A stretch of DNA of 64,000 bases from Spirosoma spitsbergense DSM 19989. GTDB lineage: Bacteria > Bacteroidota > Bacteroidia > Cytophagales > Spirosomataceae. Below are positions 18,080 through 27,310 of the stretch, piece after piece. A model generated the notes under the pieces. That model made no database searches. It was not told the DNA's origin and worked only from the letters and a program-made list of their open reading frames with translations. Numbering within the stretch: position 1 is the first letter of the stretch; each line of letters opens with the position of its first letter. The stretch covers positions 1 through 64,000 of the forward strand of contig NZ_KB893499.1 in NCBI RefSeq assembly GCF_000374085.1, written 5' to 3'. The translations under genes were made by a program, and so were the position numbers.

Positions 18080-18135
18080 GCAGATTGCTCTCCCCAGGCT
18101 GTACTGTATTCCGTACGGCTGAGGAAGCAACCTGC
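18080..18135 (-). other. Imperfect hairpin downstream of glgB
   Basis: GCAGATTGCT (18080-18089) pairs with AGCAACCTGC (18126-18135) with one mismatch. Inside it, GTAC/GTAC and CTG/CAG form a second stem. It may be the 3' end of the glgB transcript or a leader of the next gene. Confidence 0.35.
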
Positions 18136-18167
18136 TTAAAATCACCAGTGCGTTATGGGGAGATTTG

Positions 18168-20207
18168 TTAACTCTCCATTTTCAACACCACAGCCCCCAA
18201 TGGCGGCACATTCAGCTGGATAGACTGTGGCCGTCCGTGCCACGTTTCATTTTCGCTCGTGATGGGTGTCGTGTTGCTGATACCGCTACCAAAGAATTCC
18301 GTAGCATCGCTATTGAATAGTTCTTTGTACGAACCCGCCGACGGTACCCCAATCCGATAATTGGTACGGGGCACGGGGGTCATGTTCAATACAATAAGCA
18401 GGGTATCGGCGGGGTTGGTACTTTTACGGATGTACGTCACCACGGTATTCTCACGGTCGGTGGTGTCAATCCATTCAAAACCATCGGGCGAGAAGTTAAG
18501 GGCATACAAAGCCGGTTCTGTCCGGTACAGGTTGTTTAGTGCTTTCACGCAGGCAGCCATGCCTTTGTGAGGGCCAAACTCCAGCAGATGCCAATCGAGA
18601 CTGTCATCAAATTTCCACTCCGATGTTTGCCCAAACTCGCCACCCATAAACAGGAGCTTTGTGCCGGAGTGCGTAAACATGTAGGAGAACAATAACCGAA
18701 GATTAGCAAATTGCTGCCATTCATCGCCGGGCATCTTTCCTACCAGCGACTTTTTGCCGTATACCACCTCATCGTGCGAAAGGGGCAGCATGAAGTTTTC
18801 GGTAAAGGCATAAACAGTACTGAACGTCAGCTCGTCCTGATGAAATTTACGAAAAGCCGGATCGCGCTCGAAATACCGGAGCGTATCGTTCATCCAGCCC
18901 ATCATCCACTTCATACCAAAACCCAGACCACCCGTGTACACCGGACGTGATACGCCGGGGAATGCGGTTGATTCTTCGGCAATGGTCTGCACATCCGGGA
19001 ATTCTACATAGATAGCCTCGTTAATTTCTTTGATGAGCGATATGACTTCCAGATTCTCACGGCCACCAAATATATTTGGCTCCCACTCCCCGGCATTACG
19101 TGAATAATCCAGGTAAAGCATGGAGGCTACTGCATCCACCCGTAAACCATCGGCATGGCAGCGGTCCAGCCAGAACATGGCATTGCTCAACAGAAACGAA
19201 CGTACTTCGGGTCTTTCGTAATTGAATACGTAGCTTTTCCAGTCGGGGTGGTAGCCTTTCCGCCTATCCGGGTGTTCGTACAGGTGCGACCCATCGAACT
19301 CGTACAGGCCATGTGCATCGCCGGGAAAGTGCGAAGGAACCCAGTCCAGCAATACGCCAATACCCGCCTGGTGCAGCCGCTCAATAAGCATCATGAACTC
19401 CTGCGGTGTACCAAACCGGCTGCTGGGCGCAAAGTACCCCGTAATCTGATACCCCCACGATGGGGCATACGGGTACTGCATCACCGGCATAAATTCTACG
19501 TGCGTAAAGCCCATATCCTTTACGTAGGGCACCATCGCATCGGCAATTTCGCCATAGGTCAGCTCCCGTTCGGGATTGCCGGGATCACGTCGCCAGGAAG
19601 ACATATGCACCTCATACACCGACATTGGGGCATTCAGCGCATTGTTGGTGTGGCGGTTAGCCATCCATTCCTGATCATTCCACTCATAGTAGGTATTCCA
19701 GACGAGCGAAGCTGTTTTGGGCGGTACCTCCCACCAATGGGCGTAGGGGTCCCCTTTTTCCAGTTCACGGCCACCTTCGTGAACGATAAAATACTTGTAG
19801 GACTCGCCCTGATCAACGTGCGGGATAAACATCTCCCAGATACCCGACGAATCCCACCGGACGTTCAAAGGATTGCTGCCTTTATCCCAGCCATTGAAAT
19901 TACCAATGACTGACACGTACCGGGCCGAGGGTGCCCATACAGCAAAATAAGTACCCTTAACGCCATTGTGTTCAATGACGTGTGAGCCAAACTTTTCGTA
20001 GAGACGACGGTGTTTTCCGGCCCGGAATAAGTGAATATCGAAATCCGTAAATCGGGAGTAATGGCCAGAATCAGGATTGCTTTCGACTGCTGCCGGAAGC
20101 GTTTCCTGCGTAGCCTTACTTTGGGGGGACTTAGAGGGGGCCGCCTTTACTGGCTGGTCGGTTTCAGAGTCAGGAGACGATGCCGCCGTGGTTTTGCGTT
20201 TTGCCAT
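18168..20207 (-). CDS. glgB: 1,4-alpha-glucan branching enzyme
   Basis: 679-residue GH13 enzyme that creates alpha-1,6 branches in glycogen. After a low-complexity, charged N-terminus of about 50 residues comes the CBM48 domain (YEKFGSHVIEHNGVKGTYFA). The (beta/alpha)8 barrel follows with the usual regions: LLDWVPSHF, GLRVDAVASMLY (nucleophile Asp), QTIAEESTAFPG (acid/base Glu) and LPLSHDEVVYG (transition-state Asp). The domain order and length are normal for a branching enzyme. The maltokinase gene lies 171 bp upstream on the same strand, a pairing typical of the GlgE (maltose-1-phosphate) route to glucan. Confidence 0.95.
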   Translation of the reverse strand: MAKRKTTAASSPDSETDQPVKAAPSKSPQSKATQETLPAAVESNPDSGHYSRFTDFDIHLFRAGKHRRLYEKFGSHVIEHNGVKGTYFAVWAPSARYVSVIGNFNGWDKGSNPLNVRWDSSGIWEMFIPHVDQGESYKYFIVHEGGRELEKGDPYAHWWEVPPKTASLVWNTYYEWNDQEWMANRHTNNALNAPMSVYEVHMSSWRRDPGNPERELTYGEIADAMVPYVKDMGFTHVEFMPVMQYPYAPSWGYQITGYFAPSSRFGTPQEFMMLIERLHQAGIGVLLDWVPSHFPGDAHGLYEFDGSHLYEHPDRRKGYHPDWKSYVFNYERPEVRSFLLSNAMFWLDRCHADGLRVDAVASMLYLDYSRNAGEWEPNIFGGRENLEVISLIKEINEAIYVEFPDVQTIAEESTAFPGVSRPVYTGGLGFGMKWMMGWMNDTLRYFERDPAFRKFHQDELTFSTVYAFTENFMLPLSHDEVVYGKKSLVGKMPGDEWQQFANLRLLFSYMFTHSGTKLLFMGGEFGQTSEWKFDDSLDWHLLEFGPHKGMAACVKALNNLYRTEPALYALNFSPDGFEWIDTTDRENTVVTYIRKSTNPADTLLIVLNMTPVPRTNYRIGVPSAGSYKELFNSDATEFFGSGISNTTPITSENETWHGRPQSIQLNVPPLGAVVLKMES

Positions 20208-20377
20208 AGGTTAAATAGAATAGGATTCCGTCGGTCAAAGGTTTGAAAGCCGGAAAGTTAGAAAAAAAGCAGGTTAACAGCGACACTACTTCATTCCAGA
20301 CATGGTTTGTTTAAATGATCCATAAATAGCCATGAAATAAAGGTTCTCAAGGCGAGAAATAAGTTCGACCGCATAAG

Positions 20378-22048
20378 CTAACTATCCTGCCCTGCGGTTG
20401 GTTGAAGCAGGTTCGTCTGCAGCATAGGAATATCATTCGTTGCGCTGCCATCGCTCAGGCGGATTTTTTCTATCTCCCGGATTACATTGAGAATACCTTT
20501 TAGCGGAATTTTTACCCACGATGGTCGGTAGCTAATTTCGTAGCCTAACTCATACACCGCTTTTTCGAGCAGGTAGATCAGCAGCAGAAAGTTAATTTCT
20601 GTGTTGTTCTTGAACAGCGGATGAGGTGCGCCAAAAACATCCAAGTAAGCATCCAGGAAGGTATTTCGGATCAGCGAAAACCACCGGTCCGATACGCGCT
20701 CCAGGTGTTTTGCATCCAGCCCTTCCGTTTCGGACGAGTTGAATAGTTTGGACGAAACGGCGTAATGATAGGACCGGATCATACCCGCCACATCTTTCAG
20801 CGGTGAGTGTTTGATTTTGCGCTCCGTAATGGTGCTTTCAGGTTCTCCCTCAAAATCAATCATCACAAAATCGTTACTCGTAGCCAGTACCTGACCGAGG
20901 TGGTAATCGCCGTGAATCCGGATACGGAGCGATTCGAGCGGCCGGGTACGGAAATCGGCAATGAAGTTTTCAATCATTTCCTTTGCTTCCATAAACACCC
21001 ACGCCAGCCGCTGCGCCTGCGGATCGAGTTTTGTGTAGTTATCAACCAGCAGCGCGTACCGTTTTTCGAGCAAATCCTCAATCCGTTTGATAATGAAGGC
21101 CCGGTACTCGTCGGTGAAGGGTTCCGGTGCAAAGGCCGCATTGGATGGTTCGCCATCCCGGATCGGTTTATAGAGCGCGCAGTGCATTTCGCCCGTTCTC
21201 CGACCCAGTAATTCTACTTTATCGAACACGTCTTCCCGAATGGAGAACATTCGATTGGGCACACCGTATAGAAAATCATTGAGGTAATCTCCGGTTTGCA
21301 TCCAGGAGTCTTTATCATTCGGCACCATACGCTGCACCATGCCCAGGGTTATATCGGCACTACCGCTCTGCTGCCAGATAACGCTACCCCCGAAAGCCGG
21401 GATATGGGAAAAGTTGCTTTTATCGGTCAGGAAAGCAACCATGTCCACTTCCGGGTTCGTTTCCTGAAATAGTTTCCGGTAGAGTTTCAGAAAGTATTTT
21501 TCCCCGTAGGTCATCGCCGAGTTACTCGAATCGACCGGCAGCACCCGTGAAGGCAAATCCCCATCACCCTCCTCAAGGCCCTTACCCCTCTTAAAGACGA
21601 TCTCTCCACTAGCCTGGGGAAGGATAGTGTTCGTGTAGATATTCGTAAACAGTGCCCGACGAAAGCGTTCGTCATAGATAGCGTCGATCAGAAGCCCCGT
21701 TCGACCCGCCAGCGTGACTTCGCCAATGCGGCCTTTCTCCGGTATATCGGCGAGTTTTTCTGCCGATGGATCAGGAATGAATGATAAAGGAAGGAGATAA
21801 TTTTCGGGTACCCCATCGGCATAGCTGGCTTCCAGAATGGCCAGATAGGCCACATCACTACCGCTCAATTGCAGCGTGTGTACCGTTTGTATGGAAAACC
21901 CCGTCTGCTGACGGGCCTTTCCCGCAAACCAGCGACAGGTATTTACATAAGGCGGCAAAATAGTCTGGGTAAGCATTGACCAGAATGACCTATCCAGCGC
22001 ACTTTCAGACCATGCCGTTTTAAAGGTTATGGGTTGAGTCTCGTTCAT
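20378..22048 (-). CDS. Maltokinase-like phosphotransferase
   Basis: 556 residues. CRWFAGKARQ near the start is the signature of the maltokinase N-terminal cap. The kinase-type catalytic loop is RIHGDYHLGQVLATSNDFVMIDFEGEP, with the HGDxHxGQ and DFEG metal motifs of the aminoglycoside phosphotransferase fold. Maltokinase makes maltose 1-phosphate, the donor for GlgE. Length is somewhat above the 450 or so of actinobacterial Pep2, but within the range when fused linkers are present. It precedes glgB on the same strand. Neither treS nor glgE is in this window. Confidence 0.88.
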   Translation of the reverse strand: MNETQPITFKTAWSESALDRSFWSMLTQTILPPYVNTCRWFAGKARQQTGFSIQTVHTLQLSGSDVAYLAILEASYADGVPENYLLPLSFIPDPSAEKLADIPEKGRIGEVTLAGRTGLLIDAIYDERFRRALFTNIYTNTILPQASGEIVFKRGKGLEEGDGDLPSRVLPVDSSNSAMTYGEKYFLKLYRKLFQETNPEVDMVAFLTDKSNFSHIPAFGGSVIWQQSGSADITLGMVQRMVPNDKDSWMQTGDYLNDFLYGVPNRMFSIREDVFDKVELLGRRTGEMHCALYKPIRDGEPSNAAFAPEPFTDEYRAFIIKRIEDLLEKRYALLVDNYTKLDPQAQRLAWVFMEAKEMIENFIADFRTRPLESLRIRIHGDYHLGQVLATSNDFVMIDFEGEPESTITERKIKHSPLKDVAGMIRSYHYAVSSKLFNSSETEGLDAKHLERVSDRWFSLIRNTFLDAYLDVFGAPHPLFKNNTEINFLLLIYLLEKAVYELGYEISYRPSWVKIPLKGILNVIREIEKIRLSDGSATNDIPMLQTNLLQPTAGQDS

Positions 22049-22147
22049 AAGCAGATGCGGGGGTTACTTTAATCAAGTCGTTTTAGCCCCGTATTGTTTT
22101 CAGAAAGGGAGTTAAAATCCAATATTTGTACTTTGGTAATCAGGTAT

Positions 22148-22696
22148 TCATACACTCACTTTTGGTATTCTATTGTTTCCACCTGACTTTCCAAATAAGG
22201 GCTTCAGTTCGCTATGAAGCTGATCTTCTATGTACTGGACTAGATCCTTATTTTCTATCTCGAAATAGCAAAACGTAAAGACTAATTCTGAATCGCTAAT
22301 CCATCTGCTTAGTTGTAATGAATACGTTTTATTGTCTTTATGTCCACAGTGTTGCCTGAAGCGGCTACCCAGTTTTGTAGTGGTACAACTGCCTATATAA
22401 ACGTAGTTGCTGTTGGTATTTTTGTTGTCCCGTGCAAACTTGAAGTCACCAGTTATCTGCCTGTTCCTGAATTGCTCCAACAGTTCTTCATGCTTATCGA
22501 CCTCAATCCAGTAAATATGGCTTCCCTTCTTTGGTAGTTTAGAAGCCTTTTGCTCAACTAAGTCCTTATTTTTAATCTCTACGGCAGTCATCGCACAACA
22601 ATCAACCGAAGCAGGCATTTCTGTAGCCCGTATGGATTCGGTTGTTGCTTCAAGCTGCTGAAGCAACCGCGCTTTTACTCCTCTTAAATCGATCAT
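22148..22696 (-). CDS. GIY-YIG nuclease-like protein
   Basis: 182 residues. HIYWIEVD and NYVYIGSC, spaced with LGSRFRQHCG, give the two-strand plus Arg-helix core of the GIY-YIG endonuclease fold. A late Glu in IEDQLHSELKPLFG is in place for metal binding. The first 70 residues form a charged N-terminal region without recognisable domain. It is a lone gene between the maltokinase and sugar genes. Its composition appears more AT-rich than its neighbours, suggesting recent acquisition. Target DNA and role (repair, restriction or mobile) cannot be told. Confidence 0.65.
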   Translation of the reverse strand: MIDLRGVKARLLQQLEATTESIRATEMPASVDCCAMTAVEIKNKDLVEQKASKLPKKGSHIYWIEVDKHEELLEQFRNRQITGDFKFARDNKNTNSNYVYIGSCTTTKLGSRFRQHCGHKDNKTYSLQLSRWISDSELVFTFCYFEIENKDLVQYIEDQLHSELKPLFGKSGGNNRIPKVSV

Positions 22697-22728
22697 CCTG
22701 TTTTTGTAGTTGCTATTGGTATATGGAT

Positions 22729-22764
22729 AAAAAAGTAGTGTCGGGTTGTATAACCCGACACTAC
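22729..22764 (-). terminator. Intrinsic terminator of the isomerase operon
   Basis: GTAGTGTCGGGTT (22735-22747) pairs perfectly with AACCCGACACTAC (22752-22764) around a 4-nt loop. On the minus strand the stem is followed by six T. It sits 38 bp beyond the stop of the isomerase gene. Confidence 0.85.
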
Positions 22765-22801
22765 AACAGAAACAGTCAATAACATTTCTTCTATGGGATC
22801 A

Positions 22802-23854
22802 TTATAACCCTAACACCTTTTTGTTGAAGGCTTCATCACTTCCCGTACCGGCGAAATCATCGAACGCCCGTTCGGTTACGCGGATGATGTGACTGTCGAT
22901 GAAGGGAGCACCTTCGGCGGCTCCCTGTTCGGGGTGCTTGAGCGCACATTCCCACTCCAGCACGGCCCACCGGTCGTAGTCGTACTGCGCCAGTTTGCTG
23001 AAGATGCCCGAGAAATCGACCTGTCCGTCGCCTAGCGACCGGAACCGCCCGGCCCGCTCTACCCAGCCCTGAAAACCGCCGTACACGCCCTGCTTCCCCG
23101 TGGGATTAAATTCGGCATCCTTAACGTGGAAAGCAAAAATGCGGTCGTGGTAAAAATCAATGAACTGTAAGTAATCAAGTTGCTGCAACACAAAGTGGCT
23201 GGGGTCGTAGTTGATGCCCACACGCGGGTGGTTATTTACCTGCTCCAGAAACATCTCGAACGTAACGCCATCGTGCAGGTCTTCGCCGGGGTGCAGTTCA
23301 AACGCGATATCGACACCCGCATCTTCGTAAGCATTCAGAATGGGCATCCAGCGGCTGGCCAGTTCCTTAAACCCCGTTTCGACCAAACCCGCCGGACGCT
23401 GGGGCCACGGATACATGAACGGCCATAACAGCGCTCCCGAAAAAGAAGGACTGGCTTTCAGACCGAGATTTTTACTGGCTTTAGCCGTCATGATCAGTTG
23501 ATCGGTAGCCCAGGCCTGCTGGTCTTTGGGTTTACCCGCCAGCTCGGCGGGACCGAATCCGTCATACATGGCCATATAAGCCGGGTGCATTGCTACCAAC
23601 TGGCCTTGCAGGTGCGTAGCCAGTTCGGTAATCTCCACGCCGATTTCCTTCAGCTTTCCTTTGTAGTCATCGCAGTAGGTCTGACTTTCGGCGGCTTGCT
23701 TCAGGTCAATCATGCGCGGGTCCCAGGTGGGAATCTGAACCCCTTTATAGCCGAGGTCGGCCATGTATCTGGCAATAGAGCCAAGCGAATTAAACGGGGC
23801 TTCATCGCCTAGGAATTGGGCTAGGAATATGCCCGGACCTTTCATTGTTTTCAT
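22802..23854 (-). CDS. Sugar phosphate isomerase/epimerase (xylose isomerase-like TIM barrel)
   Basis: 350 residues from the ATG at 23854. A longer in-frame extension upstream lies in a microrepeat hairpin and is unlikely to be coding. Metal-binding positions of the AP-endonuclease-2 fold are visible: Glu in IAFELHPGEDLHDG, Asp and His in NYDPSHF, His in FAFHVKDAEF and Glu in AVLEWECAL. Such enzymes isomerise or epimerise keto-sugars or inositols. It lies downstream of two Gfo/Idh/MocA dehydrogenases on the same strand, a standard combination for oxidising and isomerising an imported sugar. A terminator follows the gene. Confidence 0.88.
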   Translation of the reverse strand: MKTMKGPGIFLAQFLGDEAPFNSLGSIARYMADLGYKGVQIPTWDPRMIDLKQAAESQTYCDDYKGKLKEIGVEITELATHLQGQLVAMHPAYMAMYDGFGPAELAGKPKDQQAWATDQLIMTAKASKNLGLKASPSFSGALLWPFMYPWPQRPAGLVETGFKELASRWMPILNAYEDAGVDIAFELHPGEDLHDGVTFEMFLEQVNNHPRVGINYDPSHFVLQQLDYLQFIDFYHDRIFAFHVKDAEFNPTGKQGVYGGFQGWVERAGRFRSLGDGQVDFSGIFSKLAQYDYDRWAVLEWECALKHPEQGAAEGAPFIDSHIIRVTERAFDDFAGTGSDEAFNKKVLGL

Positions 23855-23860
23855 AAGGAT

Positions 23861-23939
23861 AAAGAGCGAAAGAGCGAAAGAGCACATGAGTGAAAGCCAT
23901 TCGGCCTTATTCATTCACTGATGTGCTCTTTCGCTCTTT
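23861..23939. repeat. Long hairpin of 8-nt microrepeats (GAAAGAGC type)
   Basis: AAAGAGCG repeats in 8-nt steps. AAAGAGCGAAAGAGCACAT (23869-23887) pairs perfectly over 19 bp with 23921-23939. The loop contains a second stem (AGTGAA/TTCACT, GCC/GGC). It fills the gap between the four-helix-bundle gene and the isomerase gene. Confidence 0.75.
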
Positions 23940-23942
23940 AGA

Positions 23943-24362
23943 TCAGTCGCTCACTGTTTTACGGGATTTAGATAAAATTTTAAGTAATTGATAGCCTTCA
24001 TTAACCAAGCTGGCAAGGCGGTGTTCAGGAATGAATCCTGTTAAAGTGAGGGTCTCCAGCCAAAAAAGTGATTCGTCCAATTCCTCAACGACAATACTGA
24101 GCTTGGCAAAATATTCTTTTTTACTTCGACCACGTCGTACAGCGCGAAAGTTAGCCGCTGTTGATGACGAAGACCGAATAAGTTGATGGCCAAAATGAGC
24201 AGCGTCATAATCGCTTGGCAACGTACGACAAACCTTAACGCAACGCAGCATGAATTGCCGTAAACGGCGTTCTATATCCTCTAAGAACTGCCCTTTCGTA
24301 AACGTTTCGTAGTTCGTTAAAGGCTCACAAATCTGCCATTCATCTACACAGTCATCGTCCAT
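23943..24362 (-). CDS. Four-helix-bundle protein (S23/23S rRNA intervening-sequence family)
   Basis: 139 residues from the ATG at 24362; a GTG at 24374 is also in frame but lies in the microrepeat. The sequence is all helical: QFLEDIERRLRQFMLRCVKV, LIRSSSSTAANFRAVRRGRS (the family signature), KEYFAKLSIVVEELDESLFW, and a final amphipathic helix. The family was first seen in 23S rRNA intervening sequences and forms pentameric bundles. It occurs widely as free genes of unknown role. Both sides are flanked by GAAAGAGC-type repeats. A decayed second copy lies at 25676-26108, with an identical 51-bp 3' end. Confidence 0.85.
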   Translation of the reverse strand: MDDDCVDEWQICEPLTNYETFTKGQFLEDIERRLRQFMLRCVKVCRTLPSDYDAAHFGHQLIRSSSSTAANFRAVRRGRSKKEYFAKLSIVVEELDESLFWLETLTLTGFIPEHRLASLVNEGYQLLKILSKSRKTVSD

Positions 24363-24400
24363 ACGCTCTTTCACTCTGTTACTCAGTCAATCATTCATCA
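24363..24400. repeat. Microrepeat arm at the 5' side of the four-helix-bundle gene
   Basis: On the minus strand this reads in 8-nt steps (GAATGATT, GACTGAGT, AACAGAGT, GAAAGAGC) directly before the start codon. It is the same unit type as in the repeat at 23861-23939. Confidence 0.5.
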
Positions 24401-25546
24401 TTAAACCTCCACCCACGCCTGCTTCCGGTTGCTTTCCAGAATTTTCTCGCAGATGAGCAGTTCACGGTAGCCATCGGCGAACGTAGGGAAGGTTGGATTT
24501 TCGGGTTGTTTACCCGCTGCCACCGCATCGTACACCTCCTTGAATAGTTGCTTCGAGGTATCCGGGAATCCTTCGTTATGACCACCGGGAAACGAGATAA
24601 CCGAGCGAGCTTCGGGGTGCGCCAGAGACGGGTCGCGCATGAACGACTGGTTGGCCCCATCGCGGTTACCAATCCACATTTCGTTGGGTGCTTCGGAGTT
24701 CCAGGCGTAGGTTTTCTTCGAACCGGCAATTTCCAGCTTCATCTGGTTTTTGCGCCCTGCCGCTACCTGCGACACGGTAATGACCCCCCGGTTACCATTG
24801 TCGAACTTCAGCAGCACGTTGGCGTGGTCTTCGGTGTTAATGGGCACATCGGCATAGTCTTCCGGCTGAAGCATTTTGCCCGAATACGTTTCAACGGGTT
24901 TCAGTGGCTTCTTCCGCACCTTATGGATCGTGTTGAAATCGGCCATGACCGCCACGGTTTTCAGCCCCGTAATGTATTCCAGACTGTCCATCAGATGAGA
25001 GCCAATGTCGGCAATAGCCCGCGAGTCGCCCGACTTATCGGGTTCGAGCCGCCAGTTGTAATCGGTATTATAAAACAGCCAGTCCTGTAAGTAGGAACCA
25101 ATAATGGAGTATACTTCGCCCAGGTCGTCCTGCTCCCGCATCACTTTCATCTGCCGAACGAGTGGGTAATAGCGCAGATTGAAATGGACGGCATTGACCA
25201 GTCCGGTTTCTTTTGCCAGTTTCACTAGTTCTTCGGCTTCGTGCAAGTCTTTGGCCAGGGGTTTTTCGCACACAACGTGCTTACCAGCTTCCAGAGCCGC
25301 TTTCGACTGCGAATAGTGCAGGAAGTTAGGGGTACAGATATGAACCACTTTGATGTCTTCCATCGCCAGCAGTTCCTCAAACGTACAGGACCGTTCGATG
25401 CCCAGCTGGTCGGCTTTCTGCCGGGCCAGTTCGGGCGTTACTTCGCAGAGGGCGAGGACATTCGTATTGGGTAAGCGACGCAGGGCCTCGATGTGCGCAG
25501 GACCAATGAATCCGGTGCCAACAACACCGATGTTAATTTTTTGCAT
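24401..25546 (-). CDS. Gfo/Idh/MocA-family dehydrogenase
   Basis: 381 residues. The N-terminal Rossmann fold is INIGVVGTGFIGPAHIEALR (GxGxxG), and the family catalytic signature is KHVVCEKPLAKDLHEAEELV. RAIADIGSHLMDSLEYITG holds the Asp/His pair that faces the substrate. No signal peptide, so it is cytoplasmic. Such NAD(P)-dependent enzymes oxidise sugars or inositols. It lies between a second dehydrogenase of the same family and an isomerase, all minus strand, so a shared pathway is likely. The four-helix-bundle gene begins 39 bp after its stop. Substrate unknown. Confidence 0.9.
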   Translation of the reverse strand: MQKINIGVVGTGFIGPAHIEALRRLPNTNVLALCEVTPELARQKADQLGIERSCTFEELLAMEDIKVVHICTPNFLHYSQSKAALEAGKHVVCEKPLAKDLHEAEELVKLAKETGLVNAVHFNLRYYPLVRQMKVMREQDDLGEVYSIIGSYLQDWLFYNTDYNWRLEPDKSGDSRAIADIGSHLMDSLEYITGLKTVAVMADFNTIHKVRKKPLKPVETYSGKMLQPEDYADVPINTEDHANVLLKFDNGNRGVITVSQVAAGRKNQMKLEIAGSKKTYAWNSEAPNEMWIGNRDGANQSFMRDPSLAHPEARSVISFPGGHNEGFPDTSKQLFKEVYDAVAAGKQPENPTFPTFADGYRELLICEKILESNRKQAWVEV

Positions 25547-25555
25547 GAATTATAA

Positions 25556-25672
25556 AGAGCGAAAGAGTGAAAGAGTGAAAGAGTGAAAGAGCCGTTTAAA
25601 GGGCGAAATTATATCGCGCCAGCCACTCTTTCATTCCGCTTCGGCGGTCCGATTTCACTCTTTCATTCTTTG
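25556..25672. repeat. Microrepeat hairpin (GAAAGAGT units)
   Basis: GAAAGAGT occurs in exact 8-nt tandem steps on the left arm, and CACTCTTTCATT-type complements occur twice on the right arm. A central segment of about 50 bases separates the arms. It sits between the start of the dehydrogenase gene and the 3' end of the decayed four-helix-bundle gene. Confidence 0.7.
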
Positions 25673-25675
25673 TTG

Positions 25676-26108
25676 TCAGTCGCTCACTGTTTTACGGGAT
25701 TTAGATAAAATTTTAAGTAATTGATAACCTTCGTCAATCAAATCGGCTAGACGGGATTAGGATATAATTTCGATGGCAGCAAGCGTTTCAAGCCAAAATA
25801 GAGATTCATCCAGTTCTTCGAGCGTAATACTCTTTTTGACTTCGTCCCCGCCGAACAGCTCTAAAGTTGGTAGCGGCTGATGAGGAGGAGCGAACGAGTT
25901 GACGACCGAAGTGCTGAGCATCAAAATCGACCGGTAGCGTACGACAAACTTTCACGCATCGAAGTATGTGCTGTTTTAGCCGACGCTCAATATCATCCAG
26001 AAATTGACTCTTCGAGAAGGTGGTGTAGTCTGCCACAGGCTCCCTTAACTGGTCATTCCCTTTGTCTCCGTCGTATTCTATCGCTCTTTCGCTCATCCAT
26101 TCATTCAC
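25676..26108 (-). pseudogene. Decayed four-helix-bundle (S23/IVS-type) gene
   Basis: The reading frame from 26108 gives FLDDIERRLKQHILRCVKVC and LVRSSSSAATNFRAVRRGRS, clearly homologous to the intact gene at 23943-24362. It then breaks after QKEYYA. A short internal deletion shifts the frame, so the next part (LEELDESLFWLETL) is read in another frame. A TAA then interrupts it before SRLADLIDEGYQLLKILSKS. The last 51 bp, including the stop (25676-25726), are identical to the intact copy although the rest has diverged. The N-terminal codons (MNEWMSERAI) are made of the flanking 8-nt repeat. Confidence 0.85.
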
Positions 26109-27260
26109 TCATTGAATAAACTTCGTCCACTTCGTTTCGGTACTATTCGAGGCAATAACCGTATCGATGAACGCCAGTCCGCGAATACCGTCGGCCACGC
26201 CGGGGAAGTCATACAATGGGTCGGGGTCGCGGCCTTCCATGTGCGCTTTGACGGCGTAGGCAAAGTTGCGATACAGGTTGGCAAACGCTTCAAAGAATCC
26301 TTCGGGATGACCGGCGGGCATGCGCCAGTGCGCTTTGGCCGACTCCGACAGAGTGCCTACGTTTGGGCGGATAATTCGCTGGCCTTCCTGGGTTTTATAT
26401 TTAAGCGTATTCGGCTCCATCTGATGCCATTCCAGCCCGCCAAGTTCACCATACACATAAATTTTCAGCGCATTCTCCTCGCCGTTGGCAATCTGACTGG
26501 CGTGCAAAACGCCTTTGGCACCGCCCTCAAAGTGCAGCAGCACATTGCCATCGTCATCGAGTTGACGGCCCGGAACAAAGCTGGTCAGGTCGGCGCACAG
26601 TTCGGTAATTTTCAGGCCGGTGATGTACTCGGCCAGGTTTTCGGCGTGGGTTCCAATGTCGCCCATGCACCCGGCCGCACCCGATTTGGCCGGGTCGGTC
26701 CGCCAGATAGCCTGCTTGTAATTGTTATCCTCTTCTTTCTTCGACAGCCATCCCTGCGGATACTCGACCACTACTTTCCGAAGTTCGCCCAAGATACCGT
26801 TCTTGATCATGGCACGGGCTTCTTTCACCATCGGATAGCCGGTGTAGTTGTGGGTCAGCCCAAAGACCAGCCCCGACATTTCCACGATGTCGGCCAGTTC
26901 TTTCGCTTCGTCCAGCGTTAGCGTCATGGGTTTATCGCACATCACGTGGAAGCCATTTTCGAGCGCCATTTTGGCAGGAGGAAAGTGCATGTGATTGGGC
27001 GTCACGATGGACAGAAAATCCATCCGTTCACCTTCGGGCAGGGATTTCTCCGTCGTAATCATTTCCTCAAAGGAAGTGTAGACGCGGTTTTCGGGTAAAT
27101 AGAGGGCATGTCCCGTTGCCTTCGATTTGTCGGGCGATGAACTGAAGCAGCCACAGACCAATTCAATTTCGCCGTCGAAACCAGCGGCCCGGCGGTGAAC
27201 GGCACCAATAAAGGCATCCAGTCCGCCACCCACCATGCCCATTCTTAGTTTTCTATGCAT
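26109..27260 (-). CDS. Gfo/Idh/MocA-family dehydrogenase
   Basis: 383 residues. [20 protein letters not shown] is the Rossmann entry, with the GGGxxAFIG variant seen in this subfamily. [20 protein letters not shown] is the catalytic signature, with DKP rather than [22 protein letters not shown] carries the substrate-facing Asp/His. It is cytoplasmic and NAD(P)-dependent, acting on an unidentified sugar. It is first of the minus-strand sugar genes and is divergent from the MFS transporter. The stop codon directly abuts the start of the decayed four-helix-bundle gene, suggesting that the latter's cassette inserted close to the gene end. Confidence 0.9.
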   Translation of the reverse strand: MHRKLRMGMVGGGLDAFIGAVHRRAAGFDGEIELVCGCFSSSPDKSKATGHALYLPENRVYTSFEEMITTEKSLPEGERMDFLSIVTPNHMHFPPAKMALENGFHVMCDKPMTLTLDEAKELADIVEMSGLVFGLTHNYTGYPMVKEARAMIKNGILGELRKVVVEYPQGWLSKKEEDNNYKQAIWRTDPAKSGAAGCMGDIGTHAENLAEYITGLKITELCADLTSFVPGRQLDDDGNVLLHFEGGAKGVLHASQIANGEENALKIYVYGELGGLEWHQMEPNTLKYKTQEGQRIIRPNVGTLSESAKAHWRMPAGHPEGFFEAFANLYRNFAYAVKAHMEGRDPDPLYDFPGVADGIRGLAFIDTVIASNSTETKWTKFIQ

Positions 27261-27310
27261 AGGTAGTTAAGTTGAGTGTAAACAGGTAAGAAAAGGGGAA
27301 CACGGGGGGG

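Noticed and set aside
19155-19913. 252-codon plus-strand frame opposite glgB
   Set aside because: glgB is certain on the other strand and the frame carries no protein-like motifs.
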